Shown: positions 26,543-35,448, counted from the stretch's first letter. The stretch is DNA of 64,000 nt from Candidatus Melainabacteria bacterium (GCA_003153555.1 PLZS01000072.1:1-64000); one strand, 5' to 3'. Notes: generated by a model not told the origin, from the sequence alone. Made by a program: numbers and translations.

Positions 26543-26920
26543 TTACAGTTGGCTAAGCGTCTCTTGAACGTCGACGAGATGATTATTGAAGATTTTCTTG
26601 GCTACGTCTAGCAATTTAAAGACGGTTGGATCGACGCATGAATAATAGATGTTGTTGCCCTGTTTTCGAGCAATCACTAGTTTCTTTCCCTTCAAAACGG
26701 CTAGCTGTTGAGAGACATTTGGAAGCTCCACTTCTAGTCGATCTCTAATTTCCGAAACCGTTAGCTCTTCTGTGCGCAATTCGTCCAGTATTTTGATTCG
26801 AATTGGGTTGGCCAACGCCTTAAAGAACTCGGCTTTAAAATTGACCAATTTATCGCCCATCAAATTATTGTTTCTGGCGAGAGCAACAATCTTTTTAGCG
26901 CGGATGTGATTTGGCGACAT
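26543..26920 (-). CDS. ArsR-family transcriptional regulator, copy 2
   Basis: A 125-residue paralogue of the regulator at 24665-25039. The last 100 residues are nearly the same (SQQLAVLKGKKLVIARKQGN is identical). The ATG at 26920 is preferred over 26962 because MSPNHIRAKK aligns with the start of copy 1. It also lacks the metal-binding Cys pair and keeps the lone Cys in IYYSC. The recognition helix is shared, so both copies probably bind the same operators. It diverges from the diadenylate-cyclase-like gene across site S8. Confidence 0.9.
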   Translation of the reverse strand: MSPNHIRAKKIVALARNNNLMGDKLVNFKAEFFKALANPIRIKILDELRTEELTVSEIRDRLEVELPNVSQQLAVLKGKKLVIARKQGNNIYYSCVDPTVFKLLDVAKKIFNNHLVDVQETLSQL

Positions 26921-26986
26921 TGTTCCAGCTGTCCATTCTGTAGGGAAGTATTGACGCCTCAAATAAAAGCGGAATCATGGTTGTAG

Positions 26987-27014
26987 TATAGTATCAACAG
27001 GGCAAGTCCGCAAT
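26987..27014 (+). promoter_or_regulatory. Divergent -10 element with degenerate operator S8
   Basis: The AT palindrome around 26985-26995 (TAGTATAGTAT) resembles the elements before S1 and S5. The right half-site CGCAAT (27009-27014) is intact but the left half is ACAGGG, so binding may be weak. The site lies between ArsR copy 2 and the gene at 27026. Confidence 0.45.
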
Positions 27015-27025
27015 CGCTAGGAACA

Positions 27026-28339
27026 ATGATTCATTCGTATCCAAAAGACTTGGCGTTGCTGGTCACCAAAACATGGAACGAGTACACGCATCGAGAGCTT
27101 GGCACAATCAATGCACTGCCTGATCCGGCGCAATTAGAGAACCTTTTATCTACCTGCTACCAGGCTAGTCTCTTAAGAGAAGAGGCACTGCCAGTAACAT
27201 TCAGGATTTTGTTTGCTGATCCCGAGCTGTTCCCTGCTAACCAGGGACCGCCTGAAGGGTTTCATCGCCTTGAGTTCAGCACGTCTTTACCATTTTCTGC
27301 GCAGGTATTGAGGCGTCTTTCAACTGCCGCGAATTTCCCGCGTGCCCTGATTGGAGTGCGTATCAATGATGATCCAGGTGCGGAAATTTGGGGAATTATT
27401 CATTCTGGACCGAGATGGCTACAATCATTACAAGGTGGTAGGGCGTCGGCGCCGCAGCTTCCCGGGGTGCTTGTAGTAAACGTTACCGGAGCTGGTAATC
27501 TGGAGGTCAGCCTTGGTGGGATTGATCTTGGCCAATTAAGTGATGGACGCGTTTTTGGGCCATCTATGAACGTGTTCCAATCTCGCTGGTTACAAGAAAC
27601 GTTCAGTTCTGTGAGAGCTGAACGTTTGGAAATCCATCAGTTGTCCAGAGAAAAGGCCAACTCTCAATGGGCCCACCTAGACCCTGATTTAACTCGGGTT
27701 ATCGACAAGCACATGATGAAGAGGATGATCGCCGCGGTGCGAGCATTCCATCATGGTGGCACTCTGATCATGCTTCCACCGGAAGAGGCTCGGGAAATTT
27801 GTCTACAACCTGAATTGTTATCAGTGAAATATCAGTTCGTTGAAGGTGAGCCTCGGGCTCGATTCAGAACGTTGATTATCTCGGTGATGAACACGTTAGC
27901 TGAAATAGGCGCTCAAAACGATACTAAAACGACAATTGGCTGGAATGACTATCAAGAGTCGACGGACCCTCGTATCGCTAGTCTTGACGAAGCCATTTTT
28001 GAAGTGTCGCATCTCATTGCCGCGCTTTCAACCTGCGATGGTGCCGTGCTGCTGACGAAGAGATTTGAACTGCTTGGTTTCGGTGCGGAAATACACTGTC
28101 ACACAATAGAGGTTGAAACTGTTGCTCGTGCCTTGGATTTGGAAGGCGAACGCAGTCGGCTTGAGTCGACTCAGAGTGTAGGAACACGTCACCGTGCTGC
28201 TTATCGGCTCTGTTATAAGTTGCAAGACGCCTTGGTGATCGTCATTTCGCAGGATGGAGCGGTTCAGTTCGTGAGATGGAAAAATGACCATGTAATGTAC
28301 TGGGATCATCAAGCATCATTTAATTTTTCTGCGATGTAG
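27026..28339 (+). CDS. Putative diadenylate cyclase (DAC/DisA_N-type domain) with N-terminal sensor region
   Basis: A 437-residue soluble protein. The C-terminal third carries the DAC motif pair: CDGAVLL near residue 338 and SVGTRHRAAYRL near 388, then LQDALVIVISQDGAVQFV, as in enzymes that make c-di-AMP from two ATP. The N-terminal 250 residues (VTFRILFADPELFP; WGIIHSGPRWLQSLQGG; LIMLPPEEAREI) resemble the DACNV sensor region. DGA and RHR are intact, so activity is plausible, although related proteins may bind instead of making the nucleotide. The ATG has AGGAA seven bases upstream. It is read from the S8 region. Confidence 0.75.
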   Translation: MIHSYPKDLALLVTKTWNEYTHRELGTINALPDPAQLENLLSTCYQASLLREEALPVTFRILFADPELFPANQGPPEGFHRLEFSTSLPFSAQVLRRLSTAANFPRALIGVRINDDPGAEIWGIIHSGPRWLQSLQGGRASAPQLPGVLVVNVTGAGNLEVSLGGIDLGQLSDGRVFGPSMNVFQSRWLQETFSSVRAERLEIHQLSREKANSQWAHLDPDLTRVIDKHMMKRMIAAVRAFHHGGTLIMLPPEEAREICLQPELLSVKYQFVEGEPRARFRTLIISVMNTLAEIGAQNDTKTTIGWNDYQESTDPRIASLDEAIFEVSHLIAALSTCDGAVLLTKRFELLGFGAEIHCHTIEVETVARALDLEGERSRLESTQSVGTRHRAAYRLCYKLQDALVIVISQDGAVQFVRWKNDHVMYWDHQASFNFSAM

Positions 28340-28502
28340 TCTATGCCAAGTTTTGCAGAAATGCCGCAAAACACTCAATGAGTTCACAAGTCGAAGGCGG
28401 TCCGACTGTTCTTGGGTATTCCAGGCTTGTTAGCCGATATCTTACCCGATGCGTGTATAGCGTGATAGCATCAATGAGTGAAGGATTCTCAAAAATGGCA
28501 TT

Positions 28503-29726
28503 ATGATCGGCGAACAACAAGTCTTTGATACGTTCTCAACTCTTTTGCAGCATGGGAATATTGTGAAGTCGTCGGACCTTGCTGATGCTCAAGGCATAGC
28601 CAAGGATCTCAATATTTCGCTTTCGAAGGCTCTAATTATGTCTGGAATGGCTACAGAGGACGAAATCAACGTTGTCTTGCAAGCGCAGTCGATGATTGGG
28701 AAAAAAAACATCTCGCTTGATCTTGCTATCAGGGCAATCAGACTTGCGGTGCACAACAAGATTGAATTGGACAAAGCGATCAACACACTGGCCGGTCTGC
28801 ACCAAAAGACGCAGCAAGTTGTCTCTCTTACCAACGAGCTAACTGCCCTGTTACTTGCAGCCAAGCTGATTACAAGTGAGCAACTCGGTAATGCGGTGAA
28901 GCGCTCACAAGACACCAAGACACTGATGGGACATACATTACTTCTGATGGGTGTTATCTCATCATCTGTGTTGGCTTCTGCTCTTCATGCAGTGCTCATG
29001 GTGCGTCAAAAAGTGTTGGACAATGATAAAGCTGCGCAAGGCTTGCGTTATGCCAATCAGAGAGAAATTGCGCTGGAACATGCCTTGTTCGAACTGGGGT
29101 TCTTTTCATCTCCGACGCCGGATTCTATGCGATTGAGTGAATTGATTCACATGGCTGGTTTGCTGTCTGAGCCAGATTTGGTCGAATGTTTGGAATTGGA
29201 ACTCTTCAAACAAAAACAGTTCGGACAAATTCTGTTAGAGCAGGCACTAATTTCCCAAACTTATCTCGAAACGGCTTTTGTATTGCAGAATTCTGTTGCC
29301 AGTGGAACCTTGAAACCTTTTCAAGCCTCTGACGCATTGCGTCGCGCCACCGCAGATGATATCAATGTTTACCAGGCGATGGCAGAAGCACAAGCTAATG
29401 CCCAAAAGTCGGAAGAAGAATGGCGCCTTGGTGATCTGTTATTTGAAGCGAAGGTCTGTTCACGGGAAGTGATCGAGAAATTGATCGATGAAAATCAGGA
29501 CACTCCTTTGAAGGTCGGCAAAGTGCTTCTTGCCGCCGGTGCAGTTAAGGAGTCAATGCTCTACAACGCGCTACGCTGTCAATCATTGTTTCGGCAAGGG
29601 TTTTTCTCTTCCCAGGAAGCAGTAAACGCTTTGCAATATTCTCAAGACAATGGGTTTGGATTGGATGAGGCATTGGCAGCGTTGCATGTGAATGTTCCTT
29701 CGCGCATGCAGTGGCTGTGGGTTTGA
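28503..29726 (+). CDS. Protein of four MshEN-like repeats without ATPase
   Basis: A 407-residue protein built from four repeats of about 90-100 residues. Each has a stretch like GELL-x3-L-(4-6)-L followed by G-x-x-L-L-x-x-G-x-I/V, then a helical pair: near residue 10 (TLLQHGNIVKSSDLADAQ), 118 (ALLLAAKLITSEQLGNAV), 215 (ELIHMAGLLSEPDLVECL) and 310 (GDLLFEAKVCSREVIEKL). This resembles the N-terminal domain of GspE/MshE, but neither Walker nor zinc motifs follow. The C-terminal domain of the protein at 22072-22713 belongs to the same group. A ligand-binding or adapter role is inferred. A strong terminator follows. Confidence 0.75.
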   Translation: MIGEQQVFDTFSTLLQHGNIVKSSDLADAQGIAKDLNISLSKALIMSGMATEDEINVVLQAQSMIGKKNISLDLAIRAIRLAVHNKIELDKAINTLAGLHQKTQQVVSLTNELTALLLAAKLITSEQLGNAVKRSQDTKTLMGHTLLLMGVISSSVLASALHAVLMVRQKVLDNDKAAQGLRYANQREIALEHALFELGFFSSPTPDSMRLSELIHMAGLLSEPDLVECLELELFKQKQFGQILLEQALISQTYLETAFVLQNSVASGTLKPFQASDALRRATADDINVYQAMAEAQANAQKSEEEWRLGDLLFEAKVCSREVIEKLIDENQDTPLKVGKVLLAAGAVKESMLYNALRCQSLFRQGFFSSQEAVNALQYSQDNGFGLDEALAALHVNVPSRMQWLWV

Positions 29727-29735
29727 TCACACATC

Positions 29736-29765
29736 GCAGACCAGCTCCTAGTGCTGGTCTGCTTT
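29736..29765 (+). terminator. Rho-independent terminator
   Basis: The stem GCAGACCAGC (29736-29745) pairs perfectly with GCTGGTCTGC (29753-29762) around a seven-base loop, followed by TTTCG. It lies nine bases after the stop of the MshEN-repeat gene. Confidence 0.75.
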
Positions 29766-29869
29766 CGCATACAGCTGATGCGGCTTGACTGTCTATTGCC
29801 ATCTACTTCAGACCCCAGTCTAATTCACGTACTTCGCATACCGCGAGTGTGAGTTGACTAAGTAATCTG

Positions 29870-30391
29870 TTACTTTGCTTTATTGAAATCGAGTGAAGCA
29901 GAGTTGATACAAAACCTTTTGCCGGTTGGCATCGGACCGTCATCAAAGACATGTCCGAGGTGGGCTCCACAATGTTTGCAGACAACTTCCGTTCTAGAGA
30001 TGCCGAGCGAATTATCAGGAGCTGTATCAACGGAATTCTTTTCAGCGCTTGTGAAACTAGGCCAACCTGTTCCAGAATCAAACTTGTCTTTTGCGTCAAA
30101 TAATAGTTCTCCGCAGTTGCTGCATCTGTATGTGCCAGGATCGTGGTTATCCCAGTACTTACCGCTAAATGCCGGCTCCGTAGTGCTGCATCGAGTCACT
30201 TGATAAACTTCTGGTTTGAGCTTTTTCTTCCAGTAGCTGTCGGGCATTTTAGTCGCGCTCTGTTTTGTCTTCGCATCATCTTTTTTCACGATTTCGTTTT
30301 CCTTCGCTTGTCCACTGCAGCCATACAACATGAACAATCCACCTAATAAAAGTGCCACCATTAGCCCATTTGTTCCTGCAATTTTGTTCAT
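29870..30391 (-). CDS. msrB: Peptide-methionine (R)-S-oxide reductase MsrB, lipoprotein
   Basis: MsrB reduces methionine-R-sulfoxide in proteins. The zinc knuckles CSNCG and CKHCG, the motif GTGWPSFTSA and the catalytic RFCINSASL are all present. The N-terminus has a lipobox (FMLYGCSGQ), so the enzyme should be anchored on the outer side of the membrane. The ATG at 30391 overlaps the msrA stop by one base (TGATG). An ATG at 30400 is possible. It forms an export-directed repair pair with MsrA. Confidence 0.92.
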   Translation of the reverse strand: MNKIAGTNGLMVALLLGGLFMLYGCSGQAKENEIVKKDDAKTKQSATKMPDSYWKKKLKPEVYQVTRCSTTEPAFSGKYWDNHDPGTYRCSNCGELLFDAKDKFDSGTGWPSFTSAEKNSVDTAPDNSLGISRTEVVCKHCGAHLGHVFDDGPMPTGKRFCINSASLDFNKAK

Positions 30392-30972
30392 CAGTAACAT
30401 ACTTCTCCATTCTTTGCGAAATAGTTTTGGTGATATTCCTCCGCCGAGTAGAAAGGCTTCGCCGCTTCGATTTCGGTCACGATCGGAGCGTTGAATTTAT
30501 GTTCGTTGTTCAGTTGCTCTTTCATTTCCAGAGCTTCTTTCTGCTGTTCTGGTGTTGTGTAAAAAATCACTGAACGGTACTGCGCACCAACGTCCGGACC
30601 TTGTCGGTTCAGTGTGGTGGGATTGTGACTTGAGAAAAAAGTCTCAAGCAACTTGTGATAACTCGTTTTTGTCGGATCATATTCAACTAAACAAGTCTCG
30701 GCGTGACCAGTCTTGTCTGTACACACCTGCTTGTAAGACGGGTTCGGCACGTTGCCACCCGAGTAGCCAACTTGCGTTCGCACTATGCCGGGCACCTTGC
30801 TAAATACGTACTGCACTTTCCAGAAACAGCCTTCGGAGAATAACGCTCGCTCCACTTTTGCTTCCGGTTTTTTGTCGACCAAACTCTTTTCTGCCGCGTG
30901 CAAGGCAGTTGTAGTCGCTATTAAGCAGGTCACGGCTACAAAGAGCCGAGCCAGCGCCTTATTTGTTTTCAT
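30391..30972 (-). CDS. msrA: Peptide-methionine (S)-S-oxide reductase MsrA, exported
   Basis: MsrA reduces methionine-S-sulfoxide. The catalytic motif is FSEGCFWKVQ, with GYSGGNVPNPSYKQVCTDKT and YRSVIFYTTPEQQ in their usual places. A signal peptide (LARLFVAVTCLIATTTALHA) directs it outside the cytoplasm. Resolving Cys residues are in VCTDK or the C-terminal EVCY. It is first in a two-gene operon with msrB. Confidence 0.93.
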   Translation of the reverse strand: MKTNKALARLFVAVTCLIATTTALHAAEKSLVDKKPEAKVERALFSEGCFWKVQYVFSKVPGIVRTQVGYSGGNVPNPSYKQVCTDKTGHAETCLVEYDPTKTSYHKLLETFFSSHNPTTLNRQGPDVGAQYRSVIFYTTPEQQKEALEMKEQLNNEHKFNAPIVTEIEAAKPFYSAEEYHQNYFAKNGEVCY

Positions 30973-31178
30973 AGTTCCTGTTAATCACCAATAGCCTCAA
31001 TCCAGATTGACAATGAGTCGGTGTCGCTTTACTTTCGTGGTTGCAATGTGCTCATTGCCTATATTCACTTTAGATCAATGACGTGAAATCGGTGTGGACT
31101 TAGGTCTGATACTGGATATTATTGTAATGGTTCTTGAAATTGTCTAACGAGAGCGTGAAGGTTCCGTCGCCTAAGTCC

Positions 31179-31484
31179 TTAAATGAATTGAGAACCTCCA
31201 AAGACCCATTTATCGTGCGCCCAAGTGGACGGCAACAACGACATACCGCTCGTATCCTTGCCGGTTAGTAATTTAAGCGCTACGTCTGATCCTTCGCTGG
31301 GGTCGAAGTCGACTCGCCCCGTCTGGTAGCGATGGGCCTTTTCTATCACTGCTGCCCATGTTCCGTTGTGTTCGGAAGCGTATTCGCCAAGCTCAGGATC
31401 TGTTGGAGCTTGAATGGTGACTGGATGCCTCTTATCGCCGGGAAACGTGACCGTGTATGTGCCATGGTCATTGTCTTTGATCAT
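31179..31484 (-). pseudogene. Calpain-like (peptidase C2) fragment
   Basis: A 101-residue frame. WAAVIEKAHRYQTGR followed by SDVALKLLTGKD is the pattern around the centre of calpain-type cysteine proteases (WV-x-LLEKAYAK ... LTGG/GK). The catalytic Cys, His and Asn segments are not found on either side, so this is a remnant or a non-catalytic piece. No good ribosome site is visible. It follows the kinase-LRR gene at 31557 by 72 bases. Confidence 0.5.
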
Positions 31485-31556
31485 GTTTTCAACCGCATCA
31501 GGATTTTATACCTATTGACCGTGGCCAAAAGGTGGCCGAATCTGACAGGCGCCTAA

Positions 31557-33518
31557 CTATTCGTATTCATCGTTTTTGTCCGGCGGCTCAGGCTTGTCGT
31601 TAACTGTCACCCATGGTGCCCTAGCCTTCAATGTGGCGATATCTTTTAACGATATTTCTCGGCATTTGTACACGTCGACCTTCGATATGTTCTTGTGGGA
31701 GCAGAGGTCGGTGAGCCCTGCAAGCGTGACTTGAGTACCGGTTAAAGTAACCGTGCACAAAGTGGGAATTTGAGATAATGCTTTCAAGCTAGAATCGTCA
31801 GCGCTAGTGTGTGATAGATCTATTGATTGGAGAGGACAATTTCGCAAGGTCAACAATCCCTTATCGGTGATGCCCTCATCGTCTCTTAAGATGAGATTGT
31901 TCAGTTTTGGTAGTTTTCCAATTGCTTTCAACCCTTCGTCGCTAACTTTTGTGGACGTTATGTCTAATTGCTCTAATGACTTTATTTGTGCTAATTTCGA
32001 CATACCATCGTTAGTGAGGTTGGTTCCTGATGTTGCAAGAGCGACTAGAGTTTTTAATTGTGACAGTGCCGCCGCTCCTTCGTCGTTCAAGCTTGTGCCT
32101 TTCAGACACAGATAATAAAGAGGAAGTTTTTGCAGCCAAGCAAGATCGCGATTGTCAAAGTCAGATTCTTCCAAGTCCAAAAATCGAATCCAGTGAGCGT
32201 TGCCAATTAATTTAAGACACTCCTTTGTTAAATGCCTAAAGTGCAAGGCCAGATGACCGTCAGGATCTTTTTTTGCTAGACGCGCGGTCAGGTTTTGTGG
32301 TGTCAATATTTGGACTTTGTCAATGTCTTCATCATTCACCGGTAGTGTCGACTGTTCCCTTTTGATTCTATCTTTGGATATTACCGGTACTGATGCTACG
32401 ATTGATTTTTCAAGATGATCACTTTTGATATTGTACCTAGCTAAACCAGCAAGGGACGCCGAAAGTAGGGCGGTGATCAGGAGCGATCCGTAAAACATAA
32501 AACGAGACATGGATATGTTTTTTGGTAATGAACTACCAGTTTTAGTTCGAGCGGCGATAGGTTTTAGGATTGCATCACCACGCATAGTGGCAGCAAGATC
32601 GTGAGCGACGATGCCTAAATTTTGATATCTGGACTCCGGTGATTTTGCGAGCATGGTGGCAACTATATGCTCTAAATCTATTGGGAACTCTTTGCCCAGA
32701 GAAGCTTCCTTTAATGTTGGCGGAGTCTCGCTCTGATGTTTGATCATTGTCGCCAAGGCATTTTCTCCGATAAACGGAGGAGTGCCTGTCAATGCCTCAA
32801 ACAACACACATCCGAGTGAGTAAATGTCGGTGCGATTGTCTATAGGGTCACCCGCACATTGCTCGGGACTCATATACAAAGGACTGCCGAAAATTTCGCC
32901 AGTGCGAGTCAAGCTCTGTTTCTCTTCACCTTCAACTGCCGCAAATTTGGCGATACCGAAGTCAACAATTTTGACACTGCCCTCGGTGCCAAGTGGAAGG
33001 TCGTCTAAAATCATGATATTGCTTGGTTTGATATCACGATGAACAACACCGAGGTTGTGTGCATAGTCCAATCCAAAGCATATTTGCACAAAGATGGGAA
33101 TGGCTTCGTTCACGGGCAGGCAGGTCGTTCTCCGTTGTCGCTCACCAAGTGTCTCGCCCTTAATCAATTCCATGACGAGGAATGGGGTCTGGTCATCCAG
33201 CACACCGAAGTCGTTTACTGCTACGACATTAGGATGTTGAACTGCGAATGCGGTGCGAGCCTCCTTTTGAAATCGGCGCATAGCAATGTCTGACATTCCA
33301 TGCTGTTCTATAGTCTTCAGGGCCATTTCCTTATTCACGAAAACTTGGTTCACGTGATATACAACGCCCATGCCGCCCTTTCCGAGGCACGAAATAACCT
33401 GATAGCGTCCGCCCAGTGTTTGTCCCGGATGGAAGAGATTGCTAGAATCCAGCGCCTCTGATTTGGCTTTCTTTGGCACAGGCTCGCTGTTTTGCTTTTG
33501 TGAATTATTGCTGTTCAT
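31557..33518 (-). CDS. Transmembrane Ser/Thr kinase with LRR ectodomain
   Basis: A 653-residue receptor-type kinase. The kinase domain covers about 35-300: GKGGMGVVYHVN, MALKTIEQH, VHRDIKPSNIMI, VDFGIAKF and YMSPEQCAG are intact. One helix lies near 342-365 (LLITALLSASLAGLARYN). Residues 430-640 hold about nine short leucine-rich repeats of the bacterial type (LVALATSGTNLTNDGMSKLA, LEQLDITSTKVSDEGLKAIG). It overlaps the paralogue at 33505 by 14 bases, so it is translated from the same message. The ligand is unknown. Confidence 0.9.
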   Translation of the reverse strand: MNSNNSQKQNSEPVPKKAKSEALDSSNLFHPGQTLGGRYQVISCLGKGGMGVVYHVNQVFVNKEMALKTIEQHGMSDIAMRRFQKEARTAFAVQHPNVVAVNDFGVLDDQTPFLVMELIKGETLGERQRRTTCLPVNEAIPIFVQICFGLDYAHNLGVVHRDIKPSNIMILDDLPLGTEGSVKIVDFGIAKFAAVEGEEKQSLTRTGEIFGSPLYMSPEQCAGDPIDNRTDIYSLGCVLFEALTGTPPFIGENALATMIKHQSETPPTLKEASLGKEFPIDLEHIVATMLAKSPESRYQNLGIVAHDLAATMRGDAILKPIAARTKTGSSLPKNISMSRFMFYGSLLITALLSASLAGLARYNIKSDHLEKSIVASVPVISKDRIKREQSTLPVNDEDIDKVQILTPQNLTARLAKKDPDGHLALHFRHLTKECLKLIGNAHWIRFLDLEESDFDNRDLAWLQKLPLYYLCLKGTSLNDEGAAALSQLKTLVALATSGTNLTNDGMSKLAQIKSLEQLDITSTKVSDEGLKAIGKLPKLNNLILRDDEGITDKGLLTLRNCPLQSIDLSHTSADDSSLKALSQIPTLCTVTLTGTQVTLAGLTDLCSHKNISKVDVYKCREISLKDIATLKARAPWVTVNDKPEPPDKNDEYE

Positions 33519-35448
33519 TGGAAATTACTTCTTCCACTTTCTTTACGCTCTTTTCGTTGCCAAAAAATTTTACTTGTGGAAATTCACTTCTCAGTGTTTG
33601 AATCTCATCATTTCCTACGTTTGGGCAATCACTCAGCGAGACGCTACTCACATTACTATTTCTGCACAATATGGCGATTCCCGCAGGTGTTACAGATGTT
33701 TGTCCAAGGTCGACACTGACCAAAGTTTTGTTTTTTGATAAATCTTTCAACGCCGAATCGGTTACAGCAGTGTCCTTCATATCCAAAACTTGTAAAGGAG
33801 CGGCTTGTAGTGAAGATATTCCAGCGCCTGTGATTTTTTTACAGTTTTTCAGCACCAGCAATGTTAACTGTTTTGATTTCGCCAATTCGCGAAGGCTGGC
33901 ATCCGTAATATCGGATCCACTGATGTTAAGCATATGCAGATTTCTGATTTTGGCAAGTTGGCTCACTGACTTGTCAGTCAGTTTATTCCAAGCAGCATAA
34001 AGACATTTCAACGATTTACTTGAGCAAAGACCAATCGCTCCATCATCACTCAGTTCGGAATCCGTGAGCTGAAGTACTTCGAGGGGGAGCTTTGTTAGAA
34101 TGGAAAGTTTTTCATTTGGCACTGTGGAGCCCATTAGATCTAAGTTTGTTATCCAGGGATAGCTAGCTATTGTCTCTAAGCACTCCGGTGATAGCGTCAT
34201 ATTCCGATCTATAAATTTATGTTTCGGGGTTGGGCTTTCTAACTTCTTCCTTAGTAAGGCCGGAGTCTCCATCATCATGTTGTATTCACTCGGCACGATT
34301 TTGTAGAATTCGTTTTTTTTCTCGGGTAGGATTACCTTGTTGCTCGATCTTGCGTTGGCATTATTCACAATCAGTTCGACAGCCCAAAACGCAATAGTAG
34401 CTGAGGCTAATGCTACGGCACAAAGCAAACCACAAAATTTGACCTTTGTAATCGAAATCTTTTGTTCTTCTCGTCGTTTTGCATCAACCAGATTTGCCTT
34501 TGTTTTCTTTGAGACGAGACCACCATTCTTGGTGGCAGCGAGATCATGCGCGACGACCCCTAAGTTTTGATACCTCTTACCTGGCGACTTGGCTAACATG
34601 GTCGCCACGATTTCTTCAAGAGCTTTCGGGAACTCCACACCGAGCGAGGCTTCCTTGAGAGTCGGTGCAACCTCGGTTTGATGCTTCATCATTGTTGCAA
34701 GAGCGTTCTCACCCACGCATGGTGGCGTGCCTGTGAGCGCCTCAAAAAGTACACATCCTAGCGAGTAAATGTCTGATCGATGATCAACTGCTCCACCGAG
34801 ACATTGCTCGGGACTCATGTATAGAGGGCTACCAAAAATTTCGCCTGTCCGCGTTAGTGCCTGCACTTCTCCGCCTTCCCGAGCGGAATATTTAGCGATA
34901 CCAAAGTCGACTATCTTGACACTACCTTCGGTGCCTTCAGGAAGTTGGTTCAATAGCATAATATTATTTGGTTTGATGTCGCGATGAACAATGCCGAGTT
35001 CATGTGCGTAAGCCATCCCGAAGCAGACTTGAACGAAGATTGCCACCGCTTCATCAACACTCAGACGCGTGCAGCGTTTTAGCCGATCTCCAAGTGTTTC
35101 CCCTTCGAGCAGCTCCATGACTAGAAATGGTGTGTCGTCGTCCAGCAGTCCAAAATCATTGACCGTTATTACGTTCGGATGATCGATTGCGAACGCTGTT
35201 CGAGCTTCTTGCTGGAATCTCCGCATCGCGGTTTCCGTGATGCAGTGCTTATTAATCGTCTTAAGCGCCATTTCTTTGTTTAGGAAAAATTGGTTGACTT
35301 TGTATACGACGCCCATTCCGCCTCTGCCAAGGCAAGCAATGACTTGATATCGCCCACCTAACATGTGCCCGGGTTCGTATTGACCTGAACCATCGTGGTC
35401 TTCAGTTAAGTCGGTTTCCTCATTGAATTTTTGCTTTGGTTGTGACAA
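33505..35448 (-). CDS. Transmembrane Ser/Thr kinase with LRR ectodomain, tandem paralogue
   Basis: A 647-residue paralogue of the following gene with the same plan: kinase (GRGGMGVVYKVN, MALKTINKH, VHRDIKPNNIML, VDFGIAKYS), one helix near 345-365 (FCGLLCAVALASATIAFW) and about eight leucine-rich repeats (LHMLNISGSDITDASLRELA). The first start in frame is a TTG without a clear ribosome site. Kinase homology begins about 30 residues later at MLGGRYQVIACLG, so the true start could be nearer. The LRR sequences differ much more than the kinase parts, suggesting different ligands. Confidence 0.88.
   Translation of the reverse strand: MSQPKQKFNEETDLTEDHDGSGQYEPGHMLGGRYQVIACLGRGGMGVVYKVNQFFLNKEMALKTINKHCITETAMRRFQQEARTAFAIDHPNVITVNDFGLLDDDTPFLVMELLEGETLGDRLKRCTRLSVDEAVAIFVQVCFGMAYAHELGIVHRDIKPNNIMLLNQLPEGTEGSVKIVDFGIAKYSAREGGEVQALTRTGEIFGSPLYMSPEQCLGGAVDHRSDIYSLGCVLFEALTGTPPCVGENALATMMKHQTEVAPTLKEASLGVEFPKALEEIVATMLAKSPGKRYQNLGVVAHDLAATKNGGLVSKKTKANLVDAKRREEQKISITKVKFCGLLCAVALASATIAFWAVELIVNNANARSSNKVILPEKKNEFYKIVPSEYNMMMETPALLRKKLESPTPKHKFIDRNMTLSPECLETIASYPWITNLDLMGSTVPNEKLSILTKLPLEVLQLTDSELSDDGAIGLCSSKSLKCLYAAWNKLTDKSVSQLAKIRNLHMLNISGSDITDASLRELAKSKQLTLLVLKNCKKITGAGISSLQAAPLQVLDMKDTAVTDSALKDLSKNKTLVSVDLGQTSVTPAGIAILCRNSNVSSVSLSDCPNVGNDEIQTLRSEFPQVKFFGNEKSVKKVEEVISNEQQ

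Noticed and set aside
24665..26920. Calling the region an arsenic resistance island
   Set aside because: No arsB, arsC, Acr3 or ArsM gene is present, and the regulators lack the Cys pair for arsenite.
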